A DNA stretch of 64,000 nucleotides from Tenacibaculum finnmarkense genomovar ulcerans (GTDB taxonomy: Bacteria > Bacteroidota > Bacteroidia > Flavobacteriales > Flavobacteriaceae), in contig NZ_OENE01000019.1 of the NCBI RefSeq assembly GCF_900239495.1, positions 33,516-97,515 of the forward strand. The letters are read 5' to 3'. The notes beneath the pieces were generated by a model. It was not told the DNA's origin and made no database searches. It worked only from the letters and a program-made list of their open reading frames with translations. This document shows, one piece after another, positions 34,774 through 43,375 of this stretch (the stretch's first letter is position 1; the number at the start of each line of letters is the position of its first letter). Both the position numbers and the translations under genes were made by a program.

Positions 34774-35091
34774 TTATTTAATTACAAATCGTTTAGAAAT
34801 AACTTCTTTATTACTTTGAATAGCGTAAATATACATACCTGATTTTAAATCGTTGCGTTCAAAAGGAATTTTATTACGCCCACTTTCTATTTTAATTTCT
34901 TTATAAAAAACAGTTTTTCCAAGGATATTTTTAACAGATAAAAATACGGTTTGGTTGTTTTTTGAATCGATAAAAATAGTGGTGTTATTCCTAAAAGGAT
35001 TTGGAGAAGCAACGAGTTTATCTAACTCTTTTTCTTGCGAAAAACTAGCGACTGTTACCAATAAAAATAAAAAAAGTATTTTTTTTACCAT
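34774..35091 (-). CDS. Small exported protein consisting of a T9SS sorting domain
   Basis: The 105-residue protein has a signal peptide (1-18), a 9-residue linker, and then a complete type A T9SS C-terminal sorting domain: ASPNPFRNNTTIFI, KNILGKTVFY, ERNDLKSGMYIYAIQ and VISKRFVIK. There is no cargo. A stand-alone domain may be a remnant of a large secreted protein or a small T9SS client. It sits within the pyr/rnz operon and is followed by rnz with no gap. Confidence 0.75.
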   Translation of the reverse strand: MVKKILFLFLLVTVASFSQEKELDKLVASPNPFRNNTTIFIDSKNNQTVFLSVKNILGKTVFYKEIKIESGRNKIPFERNDLKSGMYIYAIQSNKEVISKRFVIK

Positions 35092-35126
35092 ATATCTTAA
35101 TTTTAGGAATTAATGATTATAACTAT

Positions 35127-35459
35127 TTAAAAGCCTAATTCACGCTGCATATTTTCCATCAATAATACATCTTGTGCCTCCTCTAAAGTTGGAACAATGT
35201 TAAATGTTTCTGGAAAATCATCAATATTTATATCTTTAACTATAGTTACAAAAGATGTGCCACTTTCTTGATGCTTATCAGCATATTCCAAAAATAGTGA
35301 AATATTTTCTTTTGAACTGGTAAAATCACCTAAAACTTCAATAATAATATGATTGTCAATGTACTTAAGGTGTTCTTTTTCAAAGTTTAAGAAAAAATCT
35401 TGAAAATTTTTTTCATCAGAAGTAATTAAAATATAATTATTTTTTTCTTTAGTTTTCAT
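35127..35459 (-). CDS. Conserved hypothetical protein, STAS-like
   Basis: The 110-residue acidic protein alternates strands and helices: YILITSDEKNFQDFFLNFEKEH, YIDNHIIIEVLGDFTSSKENISLFLE and TSFVTIVKD. The layout suggests a STAS-like fold (anti-sigma antagonist type), though no clear phosphoserine motif is seen. In related genomes this gene precedes rnz and is sometimes named ribonuclease Z by transfer, which the sequence does not support. It starts 8 bp after the pyrB stop. Confidence 0.55.
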   Translation of the reverse strand: MKTKEKNNYILITSDEKNFQDFFLNFEKEHLKYIDNHIIIEVLGDFTSSKENISLFLEYADKHQESGTSFVTIVKDINIDDFPETFNIVPTLEEAQDVLLMENMQRELGF

Positions 35460-35467
35460 AGTAATAA

Positions 35468-36400
35468 TTATCTTTTTATTTGCTGAGCTAGTAAATAAAT
35501 AACTGCCATACGTACGGCAACACCATTTTCTACCTGATTTAAAATAATTGCTTGCTTGCTATCGGCAACATCACTTGTTAGTTCAACACCACGGTTTATT
35601 GGTCCTGGGTGCATAATAACGATGTCTTTATTAAGCCCATCTAAAATTTCTCTGTTAATACCAAAAAGCTGTGTATATTCTCTAGTTGAAGGGAAATATT
35701 TAATGTCCATTCGTTCGTGTTGTACACGTAAAACATTGGCAACATCACACCATTCTAGGGCTTTCTTTAGGTCAGTTTCTACTTGAACACCTAAGCTACC
35801 AATATATCGAGGAATTAATGTAGTTGGTCCACAAACTTTAACTTCAGCACCTTGTAATTGCAAAGCGAAAATATTAGAAAGTGCTACACGTGAGTGTAAA
35901 ACATCACCAACAATAACAATTTTTTTACCTTTTAAATTACTATTTAAAGCCTCTCGCATTGAAAAACTATCTAACAGTGCCTGTGTAGGGTGTTCGTGGG
36001 TTCCATCACCAGCATTAATAATTTTAGCATCGACATGCCTTGATAAAAATATTCCTGCTCCAACGCTTGCATGACGCATCACCACAATATCAACCTTCAT
36101 GGCTAAAATATTGTTTACCGTGTCAATTAAAGTTTCTCCTTTTTTTACGGATGATTGCCCTGCCGAAAAGTTAATAACATCTGCCGACAAACGTTTTTCA
36201 GCTAATTCGAATGATAATTTTGTACGAGTACTATTTTCAAAAAACAGATTAGCAATGGTAATATCTCGTAAAGAAGGAACTTTTTTAATGGGTCTGTTGA
36301 TAACTTCTTTAAAATGAGAAGCAGTTTCAAAAATAAGCTCTAAATCAGTTTTGTTAAGGTATTTGATACCTAATAAATTTTCAACACTTAACTGCTTCAT
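35468..36400 (-). CDS. pyrB: Aspartate carbamoyltransferase catalytic chain
   Basis: The 310-residue protein has FFENSTRTKLSFELAEKRL (carbamoyl-phosphate binding STRT, about 53-71), RHASVGA, the HPTQALLDSFSMRE stretch (about 134-147) and IMHPGPINRGVEL near the end. It forms N-carbamoyl-aspartate from carbamoyl phosphate and aspartate in pyrimidine synthesis. No regulatory pyrI gene is adjacent. The gene follows pyrR by 12 bp, in agreement with PyrR-linked control of pyrimidine genes. Confidence 0.95.
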   Translation of the reverse strand: MKQLSVENLLGIKYLNKTDLELIFETASHFKEVINRPIKKVPSLRDITIANLFFENSTRTKLSFELAEKRLSADVINFSAGQSSVKKGETLIDTVNNILAMKVDIVVMRHASVGAGIFLSRHVDAKIINAGDGTHEHPTQALLDSFSMREALNSNLKGKKIVIVGDVLHSRVALSNIFALQLQGAEVKVCGPTTLIPRYIGSLGVQVETDLKKALEWCDVANVLRVQHERMDIKYFPSTREYTQLFGINREILDGLNKDIVIMHPGPINRGVELTSDVADSKQAIILNQVENGVAVRMAVIYLLAQQIKR

Positions 36401-36412
36401 CGTCGTTTTGTT

Positions 36413-36976
36413 TTATAATTGCGAGTCTACCTTGGTAGGCTTAGTTTCTAAGTAAATGGTGTCTTTTTCATGAGTTTCTTGCCAGTTAACCACCACTTTT
36501 TCTTCATTAATGGCATCTACTTGTCGTCCTCTATAATTAGGTTGAATTGGTAAATGACGGCTAAAACGGCGGTCAATAAGTACCAGTAACTCAATATTAT
36601 CTGGTCGCCCGTACGATTGAATTGCTGTTAAAGCACTTCGGACACTTCTTCCTGAATAAAGCACATCATCAATAATAACCACTTTTTTATTTTCGATTAA
36701 AAAGTCAATTTCTGTTGATGTAGCTTCTAAAGGAGCATCTCTTCGTCGAAAATCATCTCGATAAAAAGTAATGTCTAAAAGCCCTAATTGTAAATTTTTA
36801 ATTTGATAATCATCCGTTAACAATTTTGCTAATCGTTTTGCCAAATAACTTCCTCTTGGTTGTAATCCTATTAAAACGGTATTAGAAAAATCGTTGTGAT
36901 TTTCGATTAACTCACAGGCTAATCGATGCAGAATGATTTCAATTTCTTTTGAAGTAAGTAGTGTTTTCCTGCTCAT
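36413..36976 (-). CDS. pyrR: Bifunctional pyr operon regulator / uracil phosphoribosyltransferase PyrR
   Basis: The 187-residue type I phosphoribosyltransferase has VVIIDDVLYSGRSVRSAL (PRPP-binding loop, about 104-121), IGLQPRGSYLAKRLA and LIDRRFSRHLPIQP. The latter is the PyrR-type segment with Arg residues that bind RNA in Bacillus. It heads the pyrB operon. Whether it acts by attenuation here is unproven: I see no obvious antiterminator hairpin pair in the 170 bp upstream. Confidence 0.92.
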   Translation of the reverse strand: MSRKTLLTSKEIEIILHRLACELIENHNDFSNTVLIGLQPRGSYLAKRLAKLLTDDYQIKNLQLGLLDITFYRDDFRRRDAPLEATSTEIDFLIENKKVVIIDDVLYSGRSVRSALTAIQSYGRPDNIELLVLIDRRFSRHLPIQPNYRGRQVDAINEEKVVVNWQETHEKDTIYLETKPTKVDSQL

Positions 36977-37147
36977 GATTTGCTACCAAATTGGCTTGAT
37001 AGTTGAGCGTCAAAAATAAAGTAAAAAATTAAGTGAACAAAATTAAAGTTAAGCAAAATTAAACTTAAACAAACATAAAACTATATGAATAAAATTATCT
37101 TTACATTTGCCATCTTTTAGAAAAAATTTAGCAAAACGGATATAATT

Positions 37148-39040
37148 ATGATGAAATACCTTAAAAATAAGAAACTTAACATAAAAGACGATGCTTTAGC
37201 GGGTATTACGGTTTCTTTAGCAATGATTCCCGAAGTCGTTGCCTTTGCCTTTGTTGCTCAAATTAGCCCAATTGTGGCATTGTTTGGGGCTTTTGTAGTA
37301 GGAATAATTTCCGCTGTTTTTGGTGGACGCCCAGGGTTAATTTCAGGAGCAGCAGGAGCAGTAGCTGTTATTTTTGTGCACATGATTCAAGAAGGACACG
37401 CCAAAGGCTTATTATTTGAAAACCCTGTCGAAAACATGGGGTATTTTTATTTACTCGCCGCCGTGGTTTTAATGGGGATTATACAAATATTTGCGGGTGT
37501 TTTTAAGCTCGGTAAGTTTGTCCGGTTAATACCACACCCAGTAATGATGGGGTTTGTAAACGGACTTGCCATTGTTATTTTTATGGCGCAATTAGGAATG
37601 TTTACCGAAAATACCAAAGATTTTTTTGGGCAGAACAAGCGTAAAACAACATCTAAAGAACTGGTTTATAATGTAAACAATAATGAAGTAAAAGATGTTT
37701 TATCGGGTACTGTTTTATATACGATAAAAGATACGTCGGTTATAAATAATCAAACAAAATCAGCAGATTTTATTATTTCTGATGGGCAGGTTTTTAATCC
37801 GACAACCAAAAAAGTTATTTTCAATGTAAAAGAAGACGGTTTTTATTCGGTTAAAGATTCTGGTGTTGTAAAATCGGCAATGCAAGGCGAAAAGCTTTAT
37901 ATAATGATTGGTTTGGTTTTATTAACCATGTTTATTGTTTGGGGATTGCCAAAAATTACTACAAAAATTCCTGCGGCTTTAACTGCAATTTTAATTGTTA
38001 CCTTAATTTCAATTTTTAGCGGATTAAGCGCTATAAACGTAGGTGATTTTATTAGAGATGGAGGCGGAGCAGGTTTAAATGGAATAGCAGAGCTATCAAA
38101 AAACTTAAACGTTTTAGAACTTTGGAGTAATTTACCCTTCAATTTAGAAACCTTAAAATTTATTGCACCGTATGCATTTTTAGCAGCATCGGTTGGTTTA
38201 ATTGAAACCTTAATGACCATGAATTTAGTAGATGAATTAACAGAAACTAGAGGAAACGGAAATAAAGAATGTATCGCTCAAGGAGCAGGAAACATGGTTA
38301 GTGGTTTATTTGGTGGTACTGGAGGTTGCGGTATGATTGGGCAAACGGTAATTAATATTAACGCAGGCGGACGTGGGCGTTTATCGGGAGTAATGATGTC
38401 GTTAACCTTATTAACCTTTATTTTATTTGCTGATAAATACATTGAGCAAGTGCCAATTGCGGCATTAGTAGGGGTAATGTTTATGATGGTTATTGAAACT
38501 TTTGCATGGTCGAGTTTTCGAATTATGAAAAAAATACCTGCTTCGGATGCTTTTGTTTTAATTATTGTATCGGCGGTAACGGTATTTTTTGATTTGGCAA
38601 TTGCCGTATTTGTAGGGGTTATTATTTCGGCATTATCATTTGCTTGGTCGAGCGCTAAGAAAATTAGAGCTAGAAAACGTTTAAAAGCCGATGGAACAAG
38701 AGTGTACGAAATTTGGGGACCTTTATTCTTCGGAAGTATTACCGAATTTAACGATAAGTTTGATATTAAAAATGATCCTGAAAATGTAGAAATTGATTTT
38801 GTAGAATCGCGAATTTCAGATCATTCGGCTTTAGAAGCCTTGTTTTTATTGGTTGAAAAATACCAAGCCGCAGGAAAAACAATCAAATTAAAACACTTAA
38901 GTGAAGATTGTAAAGTGTTAATGTATAAGGCTAGTGATACTTTTAAAAATGTAATTATTGAAGATGTTGATGACCCTCGTTATCATTTAGCAGAAAATCC
39001 AGAAGCATTTCCGAAGCCTTTATCGGAATATAAATTTTAA
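37148..39040 (+). CDS. SulP-family anion transporter with STAS domain and large loop insertion
   Basis: The 630-residue protein has SulP-type helices beginning DDALAGITVSLAMIPEVVAFAF (about 16-37) and the signature GLISGAAGAVAVIFVHMI (about 62-79). A second half carries ETLMTMNLVDELTETRGNGNKECIAQGAGN, split around TRGNGN. A cytoplasmic STAS domain lies from about 520 on (RVYEIWGPLFFGS..). Residues about 160-245 are an extra hydrophilic segment between two helices, not usual for SulP. It may carry sulfate, bicarbonate or another anion with Na+ or H+; the substrate is not set by sequence. Two adjacent ATGs (37148, 37151) are possible starts. Confidence 0.88.
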   Translation: MMKYLKNKKLNIKDDALAGITVSLAMIPEVVAFAFVAQISPIVALFGAFVVGIISAVFGGRPGLISGAAGAVAVIFVHMIQEGHAKGLLFENPVENMGYFYLLAAVVLMGIIQIFAGVFKLGKFVRLIPHPVMMGFVNGLAIVIFMAQLGMFTENTKDFFGQNKRKTTSKELVYNVNNNEVKDVLSGTVLYTIKDTSVINNQTKSADFIISDGQVFNPTTKKVIFNVKEDGFYSVKDSGVVKSAMQGEKLYIMIGLVLLTMFIVWGLPKITTKIPAALTAILIVTLISIFSGLSAINVGDFIRDGGGAGLNGIAELSKNLNVLELWSNLPFNLETLKFIAPYAFLAASVGLIETLMTMNLVDELTETRGNGNKECIAQGAGNMVSGLFGGTGGCGMIGQTVININAGGRGRLSGVMMSLTLLTFILFADKYIEQVPIAALVGVMFMMVIETFAWSSFRIMKKIPASDAFVLIIVSAVTVFFDLAIAVFVGVIISALSFAWSSAKKIRARKRLKADGTRVYEIWGPLFFGSITEFNDKFDIKNDPENVEIDFVESRISDHSALEALFLLVEKYQAAGKTIKLKHLSEDCKVLMYKASDTFKNVIIEDVDDPRYHLAENPEAFPKPLSEYKF

Positions 39041-39059
39041 TCTAGTATTTTAAACATAA

Positions 39060-39090
39060 AAATCCCGCAATTGTTTGCGGGATTTTTTTG
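39060..39090. terminator. Bidirectional terminator between the SulP and oxyR genes
   Basis: An 11-bp G+C-rich stem (AAATCCCGCAA with TTGCGGGATTT), a 4-base loop and a T7 run on the plus strand form a strong intrinsic terminator. The opposite strand has A/T-rich sequence after the stem too. Confidence 0.88.
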
Positions 39091-39099
39091 ATTATAATT

Positions 39100-40041
39100 T
39101 TACATCTTCTGAATTGGGCTAATTATCTGAACATCGTTAAAGGCAATTGCACCTCTTACCACGCTATCGATTGTTTTATTTAAGGCTTCAATTAATTGCA
39201 TTTTAAGCTGCGATTTATGATAAATTAAACTCACTTCTCTTGCGGGTGGCGGTGTTTCAAATTCTCTTAAATTTTTGCTGTCTTTTTCATTCAAATCAAG
39301 GGTGTTTAAATAAGGCAATAAAGTCATCCCTAAGCCGTCTTTTGATAATTTAATTAGCGTATCGAAACTACCGCTTTGTAATTGAAAACCTTGTGCCGAA
39401 TTCTTTTTATGGGTTCTACATAAATTGATTATGCTGTTTTTAAAACAATGCCCGTCTTCTAATAATAAAATATCATCAACATCTAAATCTTCTACTTTAA
39501 TTTTCTTCTTTTTAAATAAGCGATGTTCGTCAGGAATCAATCCTACAAAAGGCTCGTAGTATAAAACACGCTCTTTTATAGCTTCGTTTTCAAGCGGTGT
39601 AGCGGCTAAAGCAGCATCAATATGCCCGTCGTTTAATTTTCTGATAATTTCTTCGGTGGTTAATTCTTCAATAATTAATTGAACTTTCGGGTACTTTTTA
39701 CTGAATGTTTTTAAAAACATTGGCAATAATGTAGGCATAATCGTTGGGATAATCCCCAATTTAAATTCGCCACCTATAAAGCCTTTTTGCTGATGCACGA
39801 TGTCTTTAATACGACTGCTTTCATCTACAATAATTTTCGCCTGTGCTATAATTTTTAAACCAACTTGTGTTAATTCAATGGGTTTTTTTGAACGATTAAA
39901 TATTTTAGCATCTAATTCGTCTTCTAATTTTTGAATTTGCATACTTAAAGTAGGCTGAGTAACAAAACAGTGTTCAGCGGCGATGGTAAAATTTTTATAT
40001 TCAGCTACAGCAAGGGTGTATTTTAATTGCGTGATGGTCAT
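39100..40041 (-). CDS. oxyR: Peroxide-sensing LysR-type regulator OxyR
   Basis: ATG 40039-40041 gives 313 residues beginning TITQLKYTLAVAEYKNFTIAAEHCF, the LysR helix-turn-helix region (about 3-60); upstream in-frame codons are not needed. The decisive feature is the redox pair Cys199 and Cys208 in DGHCFKNSIINLC, in the same spacing and the same numbering as the E. coli OxyR sensing disulfide. Peroxide would oxidise the pair and activate targets. The gene is divergent from dps, a classic OxyR target, and the shared intergenic region contains a T-N11-A operator candidate. Confidence 0.93.
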   Translation of the reverse strand: MTITQLKYTLAVAEYKNFTIAAEHCFVTQPTLSMQIQKLEDELDAKIFNRSKKPIELTQVGLKIIAQAKIIVDESSRIKDIVHQQKGFIGGEFKLGIIPTIMPTLLPMFLKTFSKKYPKVQLIIEELTTEEIIRKLNDGHIDAALAATPLENEAIKERVLYYEPFVGLIPDEHRLFKKKKIKVEDLDVDDILLLEDGHCFKNSIINLCRTHKKNSAQGFQLQSGSFDTLIKLSKDGLGMTLLPYLNTLDLNEKDSKNLREFETPPPAREVSLIYHKSQLKMQLIEALNKTIDSVVRGAIAFNDVQIISPIQKM

Positions 40042-40068
40042 TGTATCAGTTTTTTTGATAAAGATATT

Positions 40069-40095
40069 AAAACTATCAATAACCTTTATAGTTTT
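40069..40095. promoter_or_regulatory. Candidate OxyR operator (T-N11-A palindrome)
   Basis: AAAACTAT at 40069-40076 and ATAGTTTT at 40088-40095 are perfect inverted arms with exactly 11 bases between them. They form the LysR-type T-N11-A box in the 138-bp region shared by oxyR and dps. It is upstream of the dps -7 candidate, where an activator should bind. Confidence 0.6.
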
Positions 40096-40112
40096 TGACA
40101 ATTATTTACCTG

Positions 40113-40120
40113 TACTTTTG
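40113..40120 (+). promoter_or_regulatory. Candidate dps promoter -7 element
   Basis: TACTTTTG matches TAnnTTTG 60 nt before the dps ATG. A TTTG lies 15 nt upstream (40094-40097), shorter spacing than the usual 17-20, which would suit an activator-dependent promoter. It overlaps the end of the candidate OxyR palindrome. Confidence 0.45.
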
Positions 40121-40179
40121 AAGTATCAAAATAACAGATTAACAATAAGATATAAATAATAATACTAAAAAAAAATACG

Positions 40180-40650
40180 ATGAGCACAACAGTTTTAGGT
40201 TTAGACAGTAAAAAATCAATACAATTAGTAACAGAATTAAATACATTATTGGCTAATTTTCAAGTGTATTATCAAAATGTAAGAGGTTTACATTGGAATA
40301 TTAAAGGAAAAAGTTTTTTTGAGTTACATGTTAAATTTGAAGAATTATATACCGATGCACAAGAAAAGGTTGATTTAATTGCCGAAAGAATATTAACCTT
40401 ACAAGGAACACCTTTACATACGTTTGATGATTATATAAAATTAGCAACAGTATCAATAGGAAAAGATATTTCAAATGATGAAAAAGCAGTGGCTTTAGTG
40501 GTTGATTCGTTGGCGGAATTATTAAAAATAGAGCGTGCTATTTTAGCCATTTCTGATGATGCAAATGATGAAGGAACAAATTCAATGATGAGTGATTTTA
40601 TCGCAGAGCAAGAAAAAACAATGTGGATGTTAAACGCTTGGTTAGGATAG
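40180..40650 (+). CDS. dps: Dps-family DNA-protection/ferritin-like protein
   Basis: The 156-residue four-helix ferritin-like protein shows the Dps ferroxidase signature: YQNVRGLHWNIKGKSFFELHVKFEELYTDAQEKVD (two parts around FFELH), with His, Asp and Glu ligands. The closing motif is MMSDFIAEQEKTMWMLNAWL. Dodecamers oxidise and store iron with hydrogen peroxide and bind DNA in some species. It diverges from oxyR and is followed by a strong terminator, so it is monocistronic. Confidence 0.93.
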   Translation: MSTTVLGLDSKKSIQLVTELNTLLANFQVYYQNVRGLHWNIKGKSFFELHVKFEELYTDAQEKVDLIAERILTLQGTPLHTFDDYIKLATVSIGKDISNDEKAVALVVDSLAELLKIERAILAISDDANDEGTNSMMSDFIAEQEKTMWMLNAWLG

Positions 40651-40687
40651 AATTCACTAAAACACAGTAAAAAACTTCTTAAAAATA

Positions 40688-40720
40688 AAAAAAGGCAATC
40701 GTAAATGATTGCCTTTTTTT
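40688..40720. terminator. Bidirectional terminator between dps and terC
   Basis: The stem AAAAAAAGGCAATC pairs with GATTGCCTTTTTTT around loop GTAAAT, symmetric for both convergent genes. Confidence 0.88.
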
Positions 40721-40738
40721 ATGAATATAATTTTAAAA

Positions 40739-41554
40739 TTATTTTTTATCTTCAGAAATATGTACGGTATTTTCTGCTAATATTTTTTTCTGATAACGTC
40801 CTTGTACAACATCTACAATAATTAAAATTGCCAATACAAAATAGAAGGTTGTTTTACTCATCGGAACAATTTCGTTTCCAAACAACTTTAAATGCGCTAA
40901 ATGTCCGCCTTCGGTAACTAGCATAATTCCTACGATAAAAAGAATAAATAAGCCTAAAACCTCGTACATACGGTTTTTAGCTAAAAATGTAGAGATTTTA
41001 TCAGCCATAATAAGCATTAATAATCCGCTGATAACAATGGCAATTGCCATAACAATAAAGGCGGTGGTGCTGTTTTTAATTTCGCTAGTAAGCCCAATTG
41101 CAGCTAAAATAGAATCAAAAGAAAAGACTAAATTCATAATAACAATACTTGTAATAACGGCATTGGATGATTTTGCACTTTTTCCACCTTCAATATCATG
41201 AGCTAAATCGTTGCTTCCAATCATATGCCATATTTCTTTTATTGCTGTGTAAAGTATAAATCCACCACCAAGTAATACAATAATACTGTGTCCGTTAAAT
41301 GCAAAATGTATGATGTCTTTAATTCCTCCTGTTAAAAATGAAAAAGGATCTTGAAAGAAATCAATAATAGAGACTAAAACAAATAGCAATACAATTCTTA
41401 AAACAATGGCGATTAAAATACCCACTTTTCGAACTCTTTTTCTATCCGCTTGCGGGGCTTTTTTAGATTCTAAAGAAATATATAATAAATTATCAAACCC
41501 TAAAACGGCTTGTAATAAAATTAGCATTAATAACGTAAAAAGAATTCCTAGCAT
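40739..41554 (-). CDS. TerC-family integral membrane protein
   Basis: The 271-residue protein has about seven to eight membrane helices. It shows the TerC hallmarks LLQAVLGFDNLLYISL near the N-terminus and NLVFSFDSILAAIGLT near the middle; the paired FDN/FDS acidic residues are the expected metal-coordinating sites. The family includes tellurite-resistance and Mn2+ efflux proteins (Alx/MntY). A metal exporter role suits the neighbouring oxyR-dps. No partner genes follow. Confidence 0.88.
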   Translation of the reverse strand: MLGILFTLLMLILLQAVLGFDNLLYISLESKKAPQADRKRVRKVGILIAIVLRIVLLFVLVSIIDFFQDPFSFLTGGIKDIIHFAFNGHSIIVLLGGGFILYTAIKEIWHMIGSNDLAHDIEGGKSAKSSNAVITSIVIMNLVFSFDSILAAIGLTSEIKNSTTAFIVMAIAIVISGLLMLIMADKISTFLAKNRMYEVLGLFILFIVGIMLVTEGGHLAHLKLFGNEIVPMSKTTFYFVLAILIIVDVVQGRYQKKILAENTVHISEDKK

Positions 41555-41802
41555 AATGGTTTAAAATTAATTGATTTTATAGTGTCAAATATATCAATAA
41601 ACAATTGAAGCTAAAAGTGTTTTAAAATAAGATATGTAATACTGAACAGCTGTGTTATTTATTTAGAACAAATCTAATTATTTAAGTTCTCTTAATAAAA
41701 TTCATCTTTTAATGATGTGCTAATAAAACAGGAAGCCTATAACTTTTACAAACGCGCCTTTAATTTGTAACATCAAAAAAAAACTTAAAAAAAAGTATAA
41801 TA

Positions 41803-43350
41803 ATGAAAAATTTAAAATTGAGCATATTTGCTTTGTTAGTAATTTCAATTAGTTTTACAACGTTCACCTCGTGTGAAACACCTGTTGACGGAACCAACGG
41901 TATTGACGGAGTAAACGGAACGGACGGAACCAATGGTACAGATGGAACAAACGGAACTAACGGTACAGATGGTTCTGATGCTATAACGCCTTTAACAGCA
42001 TCTAAAACGCCAAATTTTTTAAAAGTAACCAGTGATTTTGTTGGCTTAAAAATTACGCCAATATTATCATCAGAAGATGTAATTCCTAATTCGCCAAACT
42101 TCGTGTACGGTTCTATGGCAGATGGTTCTGGTTTATTACCTGAGGTAGATGGTACTTTTACTTTAATTAATAATATTGAAGCAGATTATGCGATTGCCAG
42201 AATTAAATTAAACAAAAATTTAAGACCATTTGCAGCTGAATATATTTTAAATGCAACGGCAACAGGCGAAACAGCACAATGTTCAGGGTCTATGATTACA
42301 CCTGGAGAGCATGGTTTTGGTCCTTTATATTTATCAGGAGGTGAATGGGGGGGCGCATCAAAAGGTGTTTTTGTTACCGATCCTTATAAATCAGCATCCC
42401 AAGCAAGTACGGGTAAAATGCTAACGGCAATGGGGCAATGGTCTACTGAAAATGCGGTGGTTATTGGTAAAGATGCCTATGCTGATAAAACTGTTGCTTT
42501 TATTGGAGATGATAATGCAAATAACGAAATCCCTTCAGGGCAACTAGGAATGTATGTTGGTAATAGAGGTGATTTAGAAGGTGGAAAATTATATGGTTTA
42601 AAAGTAACTTCAGCTAATGTTTCTTATGAAGTAGATATGAAACAAGGAACTTCGTACGATGCAAAATTTGTGGAATTAGAAGAAAGAGAAATTGCTGCTT
42701 TAGATGCCGAGTGTAAAACCAAAGGTGTTATGGGGTTTTCTAGGTTAGAAGATATTGATTGGCGAAGAGGTTCAGCAGCAAATAACCGAGAAATTTATTT
42801 TGCAGTAACAGGGCGTAACAAACCAGGTTTAGTTGGTAAAGGTGCTATTTTAGGACGTGTGTATAAAGTGGTTTTAAATGAAAATGATCCAACAGGGGCT
42901 GCTAAAATTACCTGTGTTTTAGATGCTGATATTGTAGGAGGAAAAGCCGATGGTTTCCATTCTCCTGATAATATTGTAGTTACTGAAAACTACGCCTATA
43001 TTCAAGAAGATCCTAACGGATATGCTGCTGTAAATTCGGCTATTGTTGGCTATTCTAAATTGTATCAATACAATTTAAACACAGGTGTTGTAAAAACAGT
43101 TTTAGAATGCGATCAAGAAAGAGCGGCAAGCTTAGGATATGGTAGAACTTCTAAATATTGGGAAATTACAGGAATGGTTGATGTTACCGATATTGTAAAC
43201 AATGGAACGTCGTCATTTTTAGTAACAACTCAAAACCACGGATGGGAACCTGCCGATGGAACCTCGTTTACAGACCCCAAAGCAAATACCGATTTAGAAA
43301 ACAGAAAAGAAGGTTCTGTTTTACATTTAATTACAGGTTTAGAAAGATAA
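41803..43350 (+). CDS. PhoX-like (DUF839-type) beta-propeller lipoprotein with collagen-like triplets
   Basis: The 515-residue protein has a signal peptide with lipobox-like FTSC (Cys near residue 24). A Gly-x-y tract follows (about 29-59: GTDGTNGTDGTNG and similar), a collagen-like stalk. The rest fits a PhoX/DUF839-type propeller: SRLEDIDWRRG, NREIYFAVTGR, GRVYKVVLNENDP, FHSPDNIVV, and FTDPKANTD late. PhoX enzymes are Ca/Fe-dependent phosphatases or phytase-like; which residues bind metal cannot be fully checked here, so enzyme activity is inference. The dihaem peroxidase gene lies 25 bp downstream. Confidence 0.65.
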   Translation: MKNLKLSIFALLVISISFTTFTSCETPVDGTNGIDGVNGTDGTNGTDGTNGTNGTDGSDAITPLTASKTPNFLKVTSDFVGLKITPILSSEDVIPNSPNFVYGSMADGSGLLPEVDGTFTLINNIEADYAIARIKLNKNLRPFAAEYILNATATGETAQCSGSMITPGEHGFGPLYLSGGEWGGASKGVFVTDPYKSASQASTGKMLTAMGQWSTENAVVIGKDAYADKTVAFIGDDNANNEIPSGQLGMYVGNRGDLEGGKLYGLKVTSANVSYEVDMKQGTSYDAKFVELEEREIAALDAECKTKGVMGFSRLEDIDWRRGSAANNREIYFAVTGRNKPGLVGKGAILGRVYKVVLNENDPTGAAKITCVLDADIVGGKADGFHSPDNIVVTENYAYIQEDPNGYAAVNSAIVGYSKLYQYNLNTGVVKTVLECDQERAASLGYGRTSKYWEITGMVDVTDIVNNGTSSFLVTTQNHGWEPADGTSFTDPKANTDLENRKEGSVLHLITGLER

Positions 43351-43375
43351 AAAAAAGGATAAAAAGAATAAAAAA

